Origin: Gamarada debralockiae
Lineage: Eukaryota; Ascomycota; Leotiomycetes; Helotiales; Hyphodiscaceae
NCBI GenBank assembly: GCA_002803225.1
Contig: NXFV01001600.1
Location: forward strand, 1-21,133
Length of the DNA: 21,133 nt
Reading direction: 5' to 3'
Shown here in pieces: positions 8,198 to 19,576 of this stretch (the stretch's first letter is position 1; each line of letters opens with the position of its first letter). Under the pieces are notes generated by a model. It saw only the letters and a list, made by a program, of their open reading frames with translations, had not been told where the DNA came from and did not search any database. The translations under genes were made by a program, and so were the position numbers.

Positions 8198-11100
8198 ATG
8201 AAGACTTTGTTGATATTTTACTTTGCACTCACACGATATCTTGTCTCTTCCTTAAAATTTGACACCCAAGAAGTTGGTTATAATTTGAACGAAAACACAA
8301 CAGCTTTGAGCCCTCTCAACTACTGGGGAGAATGGCCAGATCACGAGTACCACACATCACCCTCGAATTGGCGCTTTCCTTTCTACACTCTCTTCCTCGA
8401 TCGATTTGTTAATGGCGATCCAAGCAACGATGATGCTAATGGAACTGCCTTCGAGCACGATCCAACGAGCAACCAGTTCAGGCATGGAGGAGATGTAGCT
8501 GGTCTAGTCGATACACTGGACTATATCCAGGGGATAGGTATTAAGGTAGTGCTCCCAGATACATTGAGTACGCTCATATACTAAGAACTTTGAAGGGGCT
8601 ATATATTGCCGGCTCTCCTTTTGTGAACATGCCGTGGAAAGCAGATGGCTATTCGGTACGTTGCCCTGTGCCGGATTGCCAGCAAAGCTAATGACCCATC
8701 TCCCACCCTGTAGCCGCTCGACTTGACACTTTTGGACCGGCACTTTGGAAAAATTGTCGAATGGCGGACAGCAATCGACGAAATTCATAGACGGGGAATG
8801 TATGTTATATTGGATAATACTATGTCAACGTGAGTAAACCTTCTCAAGCATTCTCACCGTCATCTAGACTCACGATCTCTTAGCTTGGGCAACCTCATCG
8901 GCTTCGAGGGTTTCGAGAATGTTACTGCTCCATTCACTCCTGTTGAACACAGAGCAGAGTGGAAAAGTGATCGACACTACCTCGACTTCGGTTTCGGGAA
9001 TACATATAATACTACTTGCCAATATCCTAGATTTTGGGACGAGTCTGGCTTTCCCGTGACAAAAGAATCTGACTCCAATTTTGCTCAACTGAGTGGCTGC
9101 TATGATAGCGAATTCGATCAAGTAAGCATATCATACCTACCCCCGCTCCCGTCCACAGAGACTTTTGAGTACCTAATTGACTCTTCACTAGTACGGCGAC
9201 ACTGAAGCGTTCGGCGTCTTTCCAGATTGGCAACGCCAACTGTCTAAGTTCGCGTCTGTTCAAGACCGTCTCCGTGAATGGGTCCCATCCGTCCGCGAGA
9301 AGATACAGCACTTCTCCTGCCTCACGATCTCCATGCTTGATATTGACGGCTTCCGCTTCGACAAAGCTACTCAAGTCACTGTGGATGCCCAAGCCGAATT
9401 TGGTGACTTCGTACGACAGTGTGCGCGTCGTGTGGGAAAACAAAACTTCTTTATGCCAGGCGAGATCACTGGCGGAAATACCTTCGGATCTATCTATCTT
9501 GGTCGAGGAAGGCAACCTGACCAGCTTCCTGACAATCTCACGCAGGCAGTCACTTTGACAAATGCGTCAAGTGATGACTACTTCCTTCGGGATCAAGGCA
9601 AGAATGCTCTCGATGCGGCGGCTTTTCACTACAGTATTTATCGATCTCTTACAAGGTTCCTCGGAATGGATGGCAATCTGACGGCTGGTTATGATATCCC
9701 AGTGAACTTCGTGGATACGTGGAACACAATGCTCACAACAAATGATCTTGTGAATGCGAACACAGGAGAGTTTGACCCAAGACATATGTACGGCGTCACG
9801 AACCAGGACGTTTTCCGCTGGCCAGCTATCAAAAATGGAACTCAAAAAATGCTTCTCGGGCTATTCATTAGCACTTTACACATGCCTGGAATTCCACTCT
9901 TGCTATGGGGCGAAGAGCAAGCATTTTATCTCTTGGACAGTACCGCCGACAATTACATCTTTGGTAGACAAGCTATGTCATCAACCACTGCGTGGCAAGA
10001 CCACGGCTGCTATGGCCTCAGTTCTTCGCAATACTACAACTTCCCCGTCAACGCAGCCTTGCATGGTTGCTATGATGATTCGGCAAGCCTAGATCACAGA
10101 GATCCGTCTCATCCGGTTCGGAACATCATCAAATCCATGTACCATACCCGGCAAAATTATCCGGTCCTCAATGACGGATATTTCTTACAGTCACTGTCAA
10201 ATCAGACTCATGAGATTTTCCTCCCTGGATCCAATAACACTCCCACAGAAGTCGGGATGTGGAGTGTCATGCGCGACCAGTATCCGAATATACAAAATCT
10301 GAACGCACCCAGTGGGAATCAATCGGTCTGGCTAGTTTACCAAAATGATGACCATACGGTCAAATACTCTTTTGACTGTTTGTCGAACGGCACCGCACTG
10401 ATTGCTCCATTCGCTCAAGGTACCACGGTCAAAAACCTCCTATCGCCCTATGACGAGCTTGAACTCAAAGCTGGACCTAAGAAACTTGGTATCGATGGCT
10501 CAGAAGAGTTTAATGGCTGTGCAGCCGAGCTGGAATTAGATGCTTATGCTTTCAAGGCATACGTGCCTAGAGATAGTTGGGTTGCTCCTCCACCGATGAT
10601 TACCAAGTTTTTGCCTGGACATGACACCAGACTTTTGTCAACTGCTGGACCAAATGGAAAGGACGAAGTTGACATAGAACTTCGACTTTCTGAAGAAATG
10701 GACTGTAACCAGATAACATCCAACATCGTCATTACCTCCACAACGACAGGGAATATCAGCGCTCACATCGACAGCAGTACTGTTTCATGTGCCAATCTAA
10801 TCACCCCGGAAGCCTCTCTGTATGTTGGAGGAGTTCCGTCAACATGGTCGTGGAAGGCAAAACTTGTGGACGTAGCCAACGGAGTTCACGCCATCACTAT
10901 CGAGAACACAACCACGTCGGATGGCACAAGATTCACCGATTCCAACGACCGTTTCCTCATCCGCATTGGAGAAGAGCAAAATCCCGTCGTTTTCCCGCGT
11001 CTTGCAAACTACAGTCAAGAGATTTTGTTCCAAAATTCGACCTCTGGAGAACTCTACGTGTCTCATAAAGCGTCCGGTGCTGACAAATGGCGCTACTCCT

Positions 11101-14100
11101 TGAATTGGGCAAGCTCATGGAGCGAATGGCAAAACTACGAGGGTGGAAACTCTACTCTAACACCACAGTCCTGGTCCGGCACGAAACGCCAACGCTGGGG
11201 TGGTGAGCATGTTATCTTACAATACTGGAGTCGACTATCCGGCAGCAGTGACACTGTCCAGCACGCTGATCTCAGCTCTCCGAAGAAGCCAAAAACACTA
11301 CCTCGACGATTCCCGCACCTTTTCGCTCATGGTCCTTTCAACAAATTTGGTTTCGATCAAGGGTTGAAGAATGCTTTCGGTCTCGATCCCCAAGACAACA
11401 CTTGGAAGTTCCATCTGATGACTGAGTGGCCATCTAGTTTGCAAGTGAACGTGTGGGGTATGAATCCTGATGGACATCCAGATAAAACTGTGGTTTTTGG
11501 AGATATCAGCAATAATAGTGTCTTGGATCGTATGCTTCCAGATTCTCTAGGGGAAAGTATGATCAATTTCACGACGTTTCCGCCACCGCCGTACCTGGCA
11601 TACCGGTTGGAGGTGAACGATGGCACTCACAGTTTCCGACGGATTCCTGTTGGTAGCCGCTTTCAGCAGATACTTATATATGCACTTCTGTGGTCAATTC
11701 CCATCATCACAGGAGTGGTTAGTATTTGGATGTACATGGGCGCTTTTTATTCGTAAGTCAATGTTGCACTCCAAGTTCCCAACCAGGACATTTTGGTAGT
11801 CCGCAAAAAAGCATTGAGAACACCCCTGGCTCGTTCGTTGACTGACTTTGCTCAGAGTCAAATTTAACAAAATAGGGATAGTTCAGAAGAAAGGTCTCAT
11901 ACCCTTTAGATTCCGCATGAATTTCGAGAAACTGGCCCAAAACGAAGGCGAAGATCAGAATTCAAGTCAGTCAATAGAATCTGGTTTCCACCTACGCTCA
12001 AGGCCCTCGACACCTGGCAGCCTTCTAGTGCCTACTATCGCTGTAATGGAAAACCGTCGAACTGTTCTCATTGCTACGATGGAATACGACATCGAAGACT
12101 GGGACATTAAGATCAAAATTGGGGGTCTAGGCGTCATGGCACAGTCTGTAATACCCGATTCCTACTGAAGTGTCACCACTAACTTTCTTTAGGTTAATGG
12201 GGAAAAGCCTTACCCACCAAGATCTGATATGGGTCGTTCCTTGTGTTGGTGGAATCGACTATCCCATCGATCAGCCCGCTGAATCCATGCATGTAACGAT
12301 TTTGGGAAATTCTTATGAAATAGTAGTCCAGTATCACAAGCTCAGGAATATCACATATGTTCTCTTGGACGCGCCTATCTTCAGACAGCAGACCAAATCA
12401 GAGCCATATCCTCCAAGGTAAGTCAAATCCCTTCTTCGAATTCCCATCACTTCCGCTTACTAATCCAAATGTAGAATGGATGATCTAGACAGCGCAGTCT
12501 ATTACAGCGCATGGAACGCCTGTATCGCCGAAACAATCAAGCGCTTTCCCGTTGATCTCTACCACATCAACGACTATCACGGAGCAGCGGCGCCACTCTA
12601 TCTACTCCCTAGAACGATTCCAGTAGCTTTGTCACTCCACAACGCAGAGTTTCAAGGACTATGGCCTATGCGAACACCTAAGGAACGAGAAGAGGTGTGC
12701 AGAGTCTTCGACTTAGATTTGGCCATTGTCCAGAGCTATGTCCAGTTTGGGGAAGTTTTTAACCTGTTGCACGCGGCTGCGAGTTATTTGAGAGTACACC
12801 AAAGGGGATTTGGTGCGGTGGGAGTTTCAAACAAGTATGGAGAGAGGTCTTTTGCACGCTATCCCATTTTCGTAAGTCGATCTTTCTTCTAATTTCAGCA
12901 GGTTTATGAAACGCGGGACATTATTTCGATTTGAGCAGAAATGTTCAGAGAGAAAAGTGTGTTGCAGACTCAAGAAGCTTGTACACACCTTTGACATTTC
13001 AAGTAAAGCAATACTAATTGATGAATCGTGAAGTGGGGTTTAAAGCAAATAGGTCGGTTGCCAAATCCGGATCCAAGTGACACAGAACCATGGAACCCAG
13101 CTGAGGAAGCGAACCAGCTCACGATAGTGGACCCATCGTTTGAGAATTCTCGAGGGGCACTTCGGCAACAGGCCCAGGAATGGGCAGGCTTAGATATCGA
13201 TCCCACCGCCGAGCTATTTGTTTTTGTTGGTCGCTGGTCGAACCAAAAAGGTGTCGACCTGATCGCCGATGTCTTCCCAGCTGTGTTAGAAAGACATTCG
13301 AAAGTCCAACTGATCTGTATCGGACCCGTTATCGACTTATATGGCAAGTTCGCTGCCCTCAAATTGGCTGAAAGCATGAAGAGGTACCCCGGACGAGTCT
13401 ACTCGAAGCCCGAATTTACTGCTCTGCCTCCGTTCATATTTACTGGAGCGGAATTCGCACTAATTCCCTCACGAGATGAACCTTTTGGCCTTGTGGCCGT
13501 TGAATTCGGTCGCAAAGGAGCACTTGGCGTCGGTGCAAGAGTCGGCGGCTTGGGGCAAATGCCCGGTTGGTGGTTCACAGTTGAGTCAACTACAACGAAG
13601 CACCTCCATCACCAATTTAAGAAATCCATCGAAGATGCCCTTGCATCGAAGACAGAAGTTAGAGCCATGATGAGAGCACGGTCAGCTAAACAGCGGTTTC
13701 CGGTTGCGAAATGGGTTGAGGATCTGAACGAAATTCAAAGCACGGCGATCAGAACACACAAGGAAGGAGCTGGTATAATTAGCGTAAGACGACTGAGACT
13801 TCCCTCACACTCACGACTGCGCTTTCATTCTCGTTCACGCTCACGAGAGGTAAGCAGCGAACGACCATCACTGGACGTACCAGAACCGGCTTTGGAAGAA
13901 GTTGCTTTGATGAACGCCTCAGAAGAACCATCAAGCGGTCTGAGCCGCACGCTATCTCTCGGTGTTCGCACTGGTCCGGGTCATAGAAGAAGCTTTACGC
14001 AGGAGCTTGATTCAGAGAATCTCATGCCAGGGATAGATGAATCTGAGGACGATGACAACGGCATCGAGACTCCAGATGAAGTCACCATTACACTGGAGCA

Positions 14101-16184
14101 AGCTGAAGCAAGTATGAGATCAGAGTCAACCAACAGAGCAGTTCACCCACTAGGTGGGAGTCAAGGCCAGAGTTCACTTCCTCAAATTCCTCCCCAATCT
14201 TGCTCTCCTAATAGAGGGCGAAGAATTTCTCGTACAACGGATCCACCAACACCTCTCTTGCTCTATCAAAACAGAGGAAGGTCAAACACGCCGCGATCTT
14301 CGCCGAGAGGCTCTCCTGACTTCCGAGGCAGGTTTGGAAGAAGATTAATAGCAGGAAGTCCTTTATCTACACCCCCAACAACCCCACCCGGACTCAGATC
14401 ATCTTCTGTACTTAGCTTACAGGAAGTAACAGGGAATCGGAAAGACTATAGCCTCCAGAAGATCGACCCCACGTTCAACGATAGCACTGGGAAATACTGC
14501 CGCACTTACGAAGACATGCTCCGCAACCTTGATGGAAAAACTTCTGAGAACGATCTCTGTATCGAGGAATACCTCATTAAGAGCGAAAAAGCCTGGTACA
14601 AGAAGATGCGGGATGCAAAACTCGGCAGGTCCAAGGATCCAAGCCCCAACCCTTCCAGATTTAGTCAAGACAGGGTATCATCGCCCTTTGGATCAGTATT
14701 TGAACGTCCTTCAACAGCAGTATCAACGACCAGCACTTTTCATGAGCCCGTTTCCGAGTATTCGAATGGCTTCGTCGAGGATGAATTTTTGCTGAGCGAG
14801 AATTACCAACGCGAATCGTTCTTGAAACGATGGATGCTGACAAGAATCGCCGATTGGCCAATCTATTCGCTCCTTCTTGCTCTCGGCCAGATCATCGCGG
14901 CCAACTCCTACCAAATTACTCTTCTTACCGGTGGTCAAGGTGAGACCAACGAAAAGCTGTACATTGTCGGAGGTGTATATATCATTACCTCCTGCATGTG
15001 GTGGCTCATGTTTCGGTCTGTCAAATCAGTTTATGTCCTTTCGATGCCTTTCTTATTCTACGGTCTAGCCTTTTTATTTGTCGGTGTATTACAATTCTTG
15101 CCAGTAGGAAGGAGTCAGGATTTACTGAGAAATGCGGCAACGGGCATGTATGTGACCGCTTCCTCAAGCGGTTCACTTTTCTTCGCCTTGAACTTTGGCG
15201 ATGAAGGTAAATCTTTGCTCTGAATTTTCTCAAAGTCTAAATACTTACACTTATTTCACAGGGGGTGCACCAGTCAAAGCTTGGGTTTACCGTGCTTCAG
15301 TCATCCAAGGAACACAGCAAATTTATATCACTGCATTGTTCTATTGGGGAAGTACCCTGGCCTCATCATCAGCAACGGAAAACGCGAAAATCACTTCACC
15401 AAGATTGGCCGCCATAACCTTACCAATAGCCGCAATTCTATGGGTCATCGGCATCATTCTCTTCACGTCTCTACCATCATACTACCACCAAACTCCAGGA
15501 AAGATTCCAAGTTTCTACCACACGCTCCTCCGTCGCCGTATCATAGGATGGTTCTTCATCACAGTTATCCTTCAAAATTACTTCCTCTCCGCTCCTTATG
15601 GACGGAATTGGGCCTATCTATGGAGTTCAAAATATGCTCCAAACTGGGCCATTGCCATCTTAGTCTTGCTGTTCTTCATCATCATCTGGATTTTCTTCTT
15701 GGGCATCTTCGGTCAACTAAGCAAGTCCCACTCCTGGATTTTACCCATATTCGCCATTGGCCTAGGTGCTCCCCGTTGGGCGCAGATGCTCTGGGGCACC
15801 TCATCGCTTGGGCTCTGGCTGCCATGGTTCCCTGGTGGACCAATAGGAGGAGCTTTAGCTGGCAGGACTTTGTGGCTCTGGCTTGGCTTACTCGATTCCC
15901 TCCAGGGCGTGGGGTTCGGCATGATGCTTTTGCAAACTCTGACGAGAATCCATATTGCGGTGACTTTGATCATTGCACAAATCCTGGGAACGTTAATCAC
16001 AATGCTGGCCAAAGCGACGGCACCAGATAAGGACGGACCTGGAAATGTGTTCCCAGATTTCTCGGCGGGCGTCGGAATCTCCTTGGGTGGGAATGCCTGG
16101 TTTTGGGTTGCACTTGGTGCGCAGTTGGTAATTCCATTTGGGTTCTTCAAGTTCTTTAGGAAGGAGCAGTTGAGTAAGCCGTGA
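8198..16184 (+). CDS. ags1: Alpha-1,3-glucan synthase, complete
   Basis: This plasma-membrane enzyme polymerises the cell-wall alpha-1,3-glucan. Ten exons: 8198-8545, 8596-8655, 8714-8829, 8884-9121, 9192-11752, 11856-12143, 12193-12417, 12475-12871, 13034-15206 and 15262-16184, giving 2442 aa, normal for the family. A signal peptide (about residues 1-18) is followed by a GH13 amylase-like domain with DIDGFRFDKA (nucleophile Asp311) and FMPGEITGG (Glu345). A transmembrane segment lies near 1080-1105. The GT5 starch-synthase-like domain has KIKIGGLGVMAQ (about 1192-1203) and SRDEPFGLVAVEFG with the E-x7-E pair (Glu1560, Glu1568). A Ser/Arg/Pro-rich linker (about 1740-2000) leads to a C-terminal domain of roughly 11-12 membrane helices (about 2010-2436), thought to export the glucan. 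All nine introns are GT-AG and leave family sequence in frame. It resembles Aspergillus ags and S. pombe ags1/mok1. Confidence 0.95.
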
Positions 16185-16204
16185 TCTATGGGGTGTCAAT
16201 CATT

Positions 16205-16385
16205 CGATTACTACGACAAAGATCCTAGAATACCTCTTTGAGAATGATGAGAATACACTTGTCGCACTGACAAGCCATCCTGGGGTATTGCTGCACTGCT
16301 AAGGGTACTGGGACTTAGAAATTCAAGCCGACAGTGGGGGAAGTGTTTCCGGTTGTAATTGATGGGAGAGGTTTTGCTGGGATGA
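16205..16385 (+). pseudogene. Histidine phosphatase remnant, copy B
   Basis: Starting about 20 bases after the glucan synthase stop, a translated stretch reads KILEYLFENDENTLVALTSH. After a one-base loss it continues ALLRVLGLR. After a second one-base loss it reads KFKPTVGEVFPVVIDGRG. This matches, block by block, the C-terminal part of copy A at 5745-5900 (KYLFVNDESAFVALTSH, ALLRVIG, FPVLVKGKG), in the same orientation. Only the C-terminal third remains. It probably lies in the 3' UTR or terminator region of the glucan synthase. Confidence 0.65.
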
Positions 16386-17289
16386 TCATGTGACCGAGAA
16401 CCAATTTGTTAATGTGAAGTCCAGAATAAAATGGATTAATAATGGAGCTTTCAGGAGTTTCTCGCAATCCCTTTGATCATCGATTTATCATGTTTTCGCT
16501 ATTTGATGAAAACAGGAGTGTGAGTGAGCTCATTTGATTGGAGGAATTGTCGTCCGCCAAGACCTCACCCCACTTTCGCTGAACGCTCGCACACACTTGC
16601 GTTCTCCCAAGTCTCTCCATCTTCATCAATCGTCAATTACTTCAATCGTTCATCTCTCTAGCATTCCAATTACTGATAGTTAAAAGGAACAAAGCAAATA
16701 GTTCTTATCCATCTCACAGAATCGGTTTCAATTTGCACATACTCTTGGCATCCTCCAGCCTTTCCATTCCTCAGTCGGTGTGAAGTTTTGTCTTGTCGAA
16801 CATCCCACATCTGCATTCAGATCAATAATTTATGTCAACTTTTAATTACGTACTCTTTATCTCTAGTCTGCTGTCGTCCTTCTTCTTCTACTCTCCTTAG
16901 CTTAGAATAGTCGTAATTGAACCTTTCCTACTTTGCCTTCCAGGCCCTGGAATTGGATTCGTGACACTAGCCACGTGACACTACCGCAAGACTCGTGATA
17001 TGGTACTTTATTTGTACTTGACTGTTTATTCGTTCACCCGTCTGCCGCATAACTTATACTGCATTGCTAAGCCTTGTATGAGGCAATGGTATTTGCGTTC
17101 ATTTGCCATTTTCACGGGATGTGGCTACCCAAAGAGTCCCCGTAGGCTGTCTTTCTGGAATTGGGAGGTCGCCCATCTTCTTGGAACTGAGAGTACATGC
17201 TATTAATCATTCATCGAACCTCAACTTCAGTTCCTGTGAGCTTGCAAAAGTTTCCATTAGAATGTTTATGTCTCTCTAGAGAGGAGTCC
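16386..17289. other. Intergenic region with a pyrimidine-rich plus-strand leader-like stretch
   Basis: No gene is recognised. From about 16560 to 16950 the plus strand is rich in C and T (repeated tctccatcttcatc, ctctctag and cttcttcttctactctcctt), as in fungal 5' leaders, but no convincing ORF follows. A 68-codon frame at 17000-17206 begins with ATG and has no recognisable feature. A CACGTG E-box lies at 16972-16977. The 3' end of the minus-strand UstYa gene is at 17290. Confidence 0.4.
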
Positions 17290-18012
17290 TCAGTCGTGTG
17301 GGCCTTCGACCTCGGAAATCTCAAGCCCACTGAATTCATTTGAATCGCAAGTGTGAAATTCAAGCGGCACCTTGATGTTGACCCTATACCAATCGTAATG
17401 GAAGGGATCCGAGAACCACTTCTCGCAGTGTATCGCATGTTGCAGATTGCGATCCGCGTCTGTCAAGCCCGACCTCGCCCGGAAGAACTTTCTCAAATGG
17501 AACGCACAATGCCAATAATGATATCCCCAAACAGAATAGACATGATCGACGCCGAATTGATCCAGATCTCCCGACAACACCGTACCCATGTCAAGTCTTT
17601 CAGTACCATTAAAATCCAGAAAATATCCCAAATTCTCCTTCTCTGTGAGTCTCAAAAACTCAGCGTCGAGCTCTGGATCGACACAAGGGGCTGGAACCCA
17701 GCTGTATGCCCAGAGTTGGAAAACACAGCCAAGAGAACGAGCTTCCGTGGGCGTACTGCCGCAATTGAGTTCTTGTGGTTTTAGAATGGAGCCGGGGGAC
17801 GACCCGTTCCACGATGTTCGATCATTATGAAGAAGGAACATCATGAGTCCACCCCAGAAAAATGACGCAAATATCGCTCCTAACAGTATAGGCACCAGCA
17901 GCCCCACAAAGCCTAAAGCTCTCTTCTGCCCAGCATCGCGGAGAACTAAACTATCCGAGCCTGGGATGAGAGATTTGAGCGCTTCATCGTCCTCTGTTTG
18001 ACGAGAAGGCAT
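17290..18012 (-). CDS. UstYa-family (DUF3328) oxidase-like protein 1
   Basis: This is a single-exon, 240-aa type II membrane protein. The N-terminal cytosolic tail is followed by a transmembrane helix near residues 33-61 (ALGFVGLLVPILLGAIFASF). The lumenal part begins with the family pattern CGSTPTEARSLGCVFQLWAY and a following Cys110. The two family-defining HxxHC motifs are present: HYWHC at 165-169 and HAIHC at 192-196. UstYa-like proteins carry out oxidation or cyclisation of peptide products in fungal RiPP and some NRPS pathways. The substrate here is unknown. The ATG at 18012 gives a normal-length N-terminus. It is clearly diverged from the two other copies in the window, so it is not a recent duplicate. 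Its function as an oxidase is inferred from the motifs. Confidence 0.88.
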   Translation of the reverse strand: MPSRQTEDDEALKSLIPGSDSLVLRDAGQKRALGFVGLLVPILLGAIFASFFWGGLMMFLLHNDRTSWNGSSPGSILKPQELNCGSTPTEARSLGCVFQLWAYSWVPAPCVDPELDAEFLRLTEKENLGYFLDFNGTERLDMGTVLSGDLDQFGVDHVYSVWGYHYWHCAFHLRKFFRARSGLTDADRNLQHAIHCEKWFSDPFHYDWYRVNIKVPLEFHTCDSNEFSGLEISEVEGPHD

Positions 18013-18785
18013 AATGAGTACAGTAATCTACAGCAGTCAGTCTGATACTCTATCAATTTGTTATGGAATCGTGCCTGTGCTCGCACCTTTCGGTTTCTTT
18101 TCCCTTAAAGATGTTTTTGGAACGTAGACAAGGCCGCTCAGCAGCCCAATACCCATGGGCTTCTAGATGTGAGCAGCTGAGAATGGATCTGGACATCAGA
18201 GAGCTTTTAGTGGAGGGTTCTGATGAAGTCGATCGAGAACGAGGTGTGCATGTATAACCAGTGCTCAATTCTAAAGCGGCAAGACCGGGAGAAAAGCACT
18301 TGTGGCTGGTCGATGTGCCAACACCTCTGGCCTGCATATAGCTCACGACTAGAGACGTACCATATTTTTTTTTTACAAATTTTTGAGGGTTAGAACGATA
18401 AACCCGTGAAGTGCATAAGCGGCACAAAGGCGACCGAGGTGCATGTCCAAATCAAGGCAGATTCTGCCAGCGCATCTCCTACGGCCCGTGTATCCTTGTG
18501 CTGTTATCTTTACCCCAATCAGGCAAGTCGTATGCCGGAATCAATGTGACGAGCAGTGCAGAAATATGAGAGAAAACAAATGCTGTGAAGAACTCCGTTC
18601 TTCTGTATGCAGTGCCAGCTCACTTGGATGTACGAATCCTTCAGACTTGCAAGTCTTGCACGTGACAGCACGTCAATAAGGTTCGATTTGCTGTCTTATG
18701 ATCCTCCAATCTACATGTTTCAAGCTCAAACAATCCTTTCAGACAGATGATACAGTTCTCGTAATCTACGTGCCTGCACATATTC
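18013..18785. other. Intergenic region between UstYa-like genes 1 and 2
   Basis: These 773 bases hold the promoter of gene 1 and the 3' flank of gene 2, both on the minus strand. A run of 10 T lies at about 18366-18375. A CACGTG E-box is at 18659-18664. I looked on both strands for a precursor peptide with a signal sequence and KR-separated repeats and saw none. The only curiosity is a Cys-rich ORF at 18443-18679, listed separately. Confidence 0.45.
18443..18679 (+). CDS. Cys-rich 78-residue ORF, doubtful
   Basis: This ATG-started frame of 78 codons contains eight cysteines. Seven are grouped as C-x3-C-x3-C-x7-CC-x7-C-x6-C at residues 31-63. It lacks a convincing signal peptide, shows no repeats or KR sites, and has no family resemblance I know. 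It lies between two UstYa-like genes on the opposite strand. Most likely it is a chance frame, but its position makes it worth an RNA check. Confidence 0.15.
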   Translation: MSKSRQILPAHLLRPVYPCAVIFTPIRQVVCRNQCDEQCRNMRENKCCEELRSSVCSASSLGCTNPSDLQVLHVTARQ

Positions 18786-19576
18786 CTAGTCGCTGTTCAA
18801 TGATACTCCAGCAACTGTCCCATAAGTTTCCGTCATCAGAACTACTCCACAATGATGGATGTGCTCTTCTGTATCAGTTCCGGGCTCAACAATCTTGCCA
18901 TTAAAGCGTGCGCGGTGTTCTTTTCTCCAGTAGTAAATGCAATGCACTTTGTGCCAAAGTGCAGACATATGGAATCGAGCCTCTGGCTGGTCAGCGAGCC
19001 ATGGTAGCTCATCTAGGCTGATTGGTATCGTGTGCTTGGTGTCTCTATAGTACATCCACTAAGAAACATAGAAATCAGCACTGATTTTGTGATCTGAAAC
19101 TTTCAAAGTAAAAAGTTTCTGCGTACTGTGCCATTGGGACCATCTCCAGCTCTTTCAAACTCCGCCGTGAGCTCGTCATCTCGACAGTGCTCTGGTAGCC
19201 ACGCAGCCGCTAGAGAGTCATATTTGCAACCAAGCGTGAGAGCCTCTGCTGTAGAATTTCCACAATCACATCCTCGTGGTGTGGCCGGAGCATGAGAGGT
19301 CAAAGTATGGTAGAAAATGCTTATGAGTCCCCATGAAGCCAGCAGAAAAAGAGCAATGTCCTTCCAAACTCTCCAGGAGAATATGGGGTCATATATTCGC
19401 CTATGCAATGCGGCTTTTCCAGGTTGGGTGTCTTTGGTACTCATCAGCTTCCAGTGAGGAGATGCTGCGATAGAAATGTGCTCTTCTGAGAGAACATCCT
19501 CGACTCTAGAATAATCAGTGGAAGTGCTGTAGAACGCTTCAGGAGGAGCTGCTTGCCTTTCATATTTGAAACCCAT
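18786..19576 (-). CDS. UstYa-family (DUF3328) oxidase-like protein 2
   Basis: Two exons, 19576-19127 and 19058-18786, are joined across a 68-nt intron (GTACGC to TTCTTAG, CTGAT branch) to give 240 aa. Splicing changes the dead-end frame after GPNGT into GPNGT-WMYYRDTKHT, the expected family sequence. The N-terminal tail of about 65 residues is followed by a membrane helix near 72-92. Next is CGNSTAEALTLGCKYDSLAAAW with Cys131, then the two motifs HKVHC (186-190) and HIHHC (216-220). Membrane-anchored peptide oxidation or cyclisation is inferred from the family. It is divergent from gene 3 across a 706-bp shared upstream region, suggesting joint control. Confidence 0.87.

Noticed and set aside
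15281..16030. A 249-codon plus-strand frame overlapping the end of the glucan synthase
   Set aside because: It is a shifted-frame shadow of the multi-membrane C-terminal exon, with no family resemblance of its own.
8198..16184. Glucan synthase as a broken pseudogene, since its frame is interrupted nine times
   Set aside because: Each interruption is a GT-AG intron of 49-162 nt, and joining the exons gives continuous family sequence with all catalytic motifs.
18053..18427. A 124-codon minus-strand frame between UstYa-like genes 1 and 2
   Set aside because: It opens at TTG, not ATG, has low-complexity Ser/Arg content, and shows no repeats, signal peptide or known domain.
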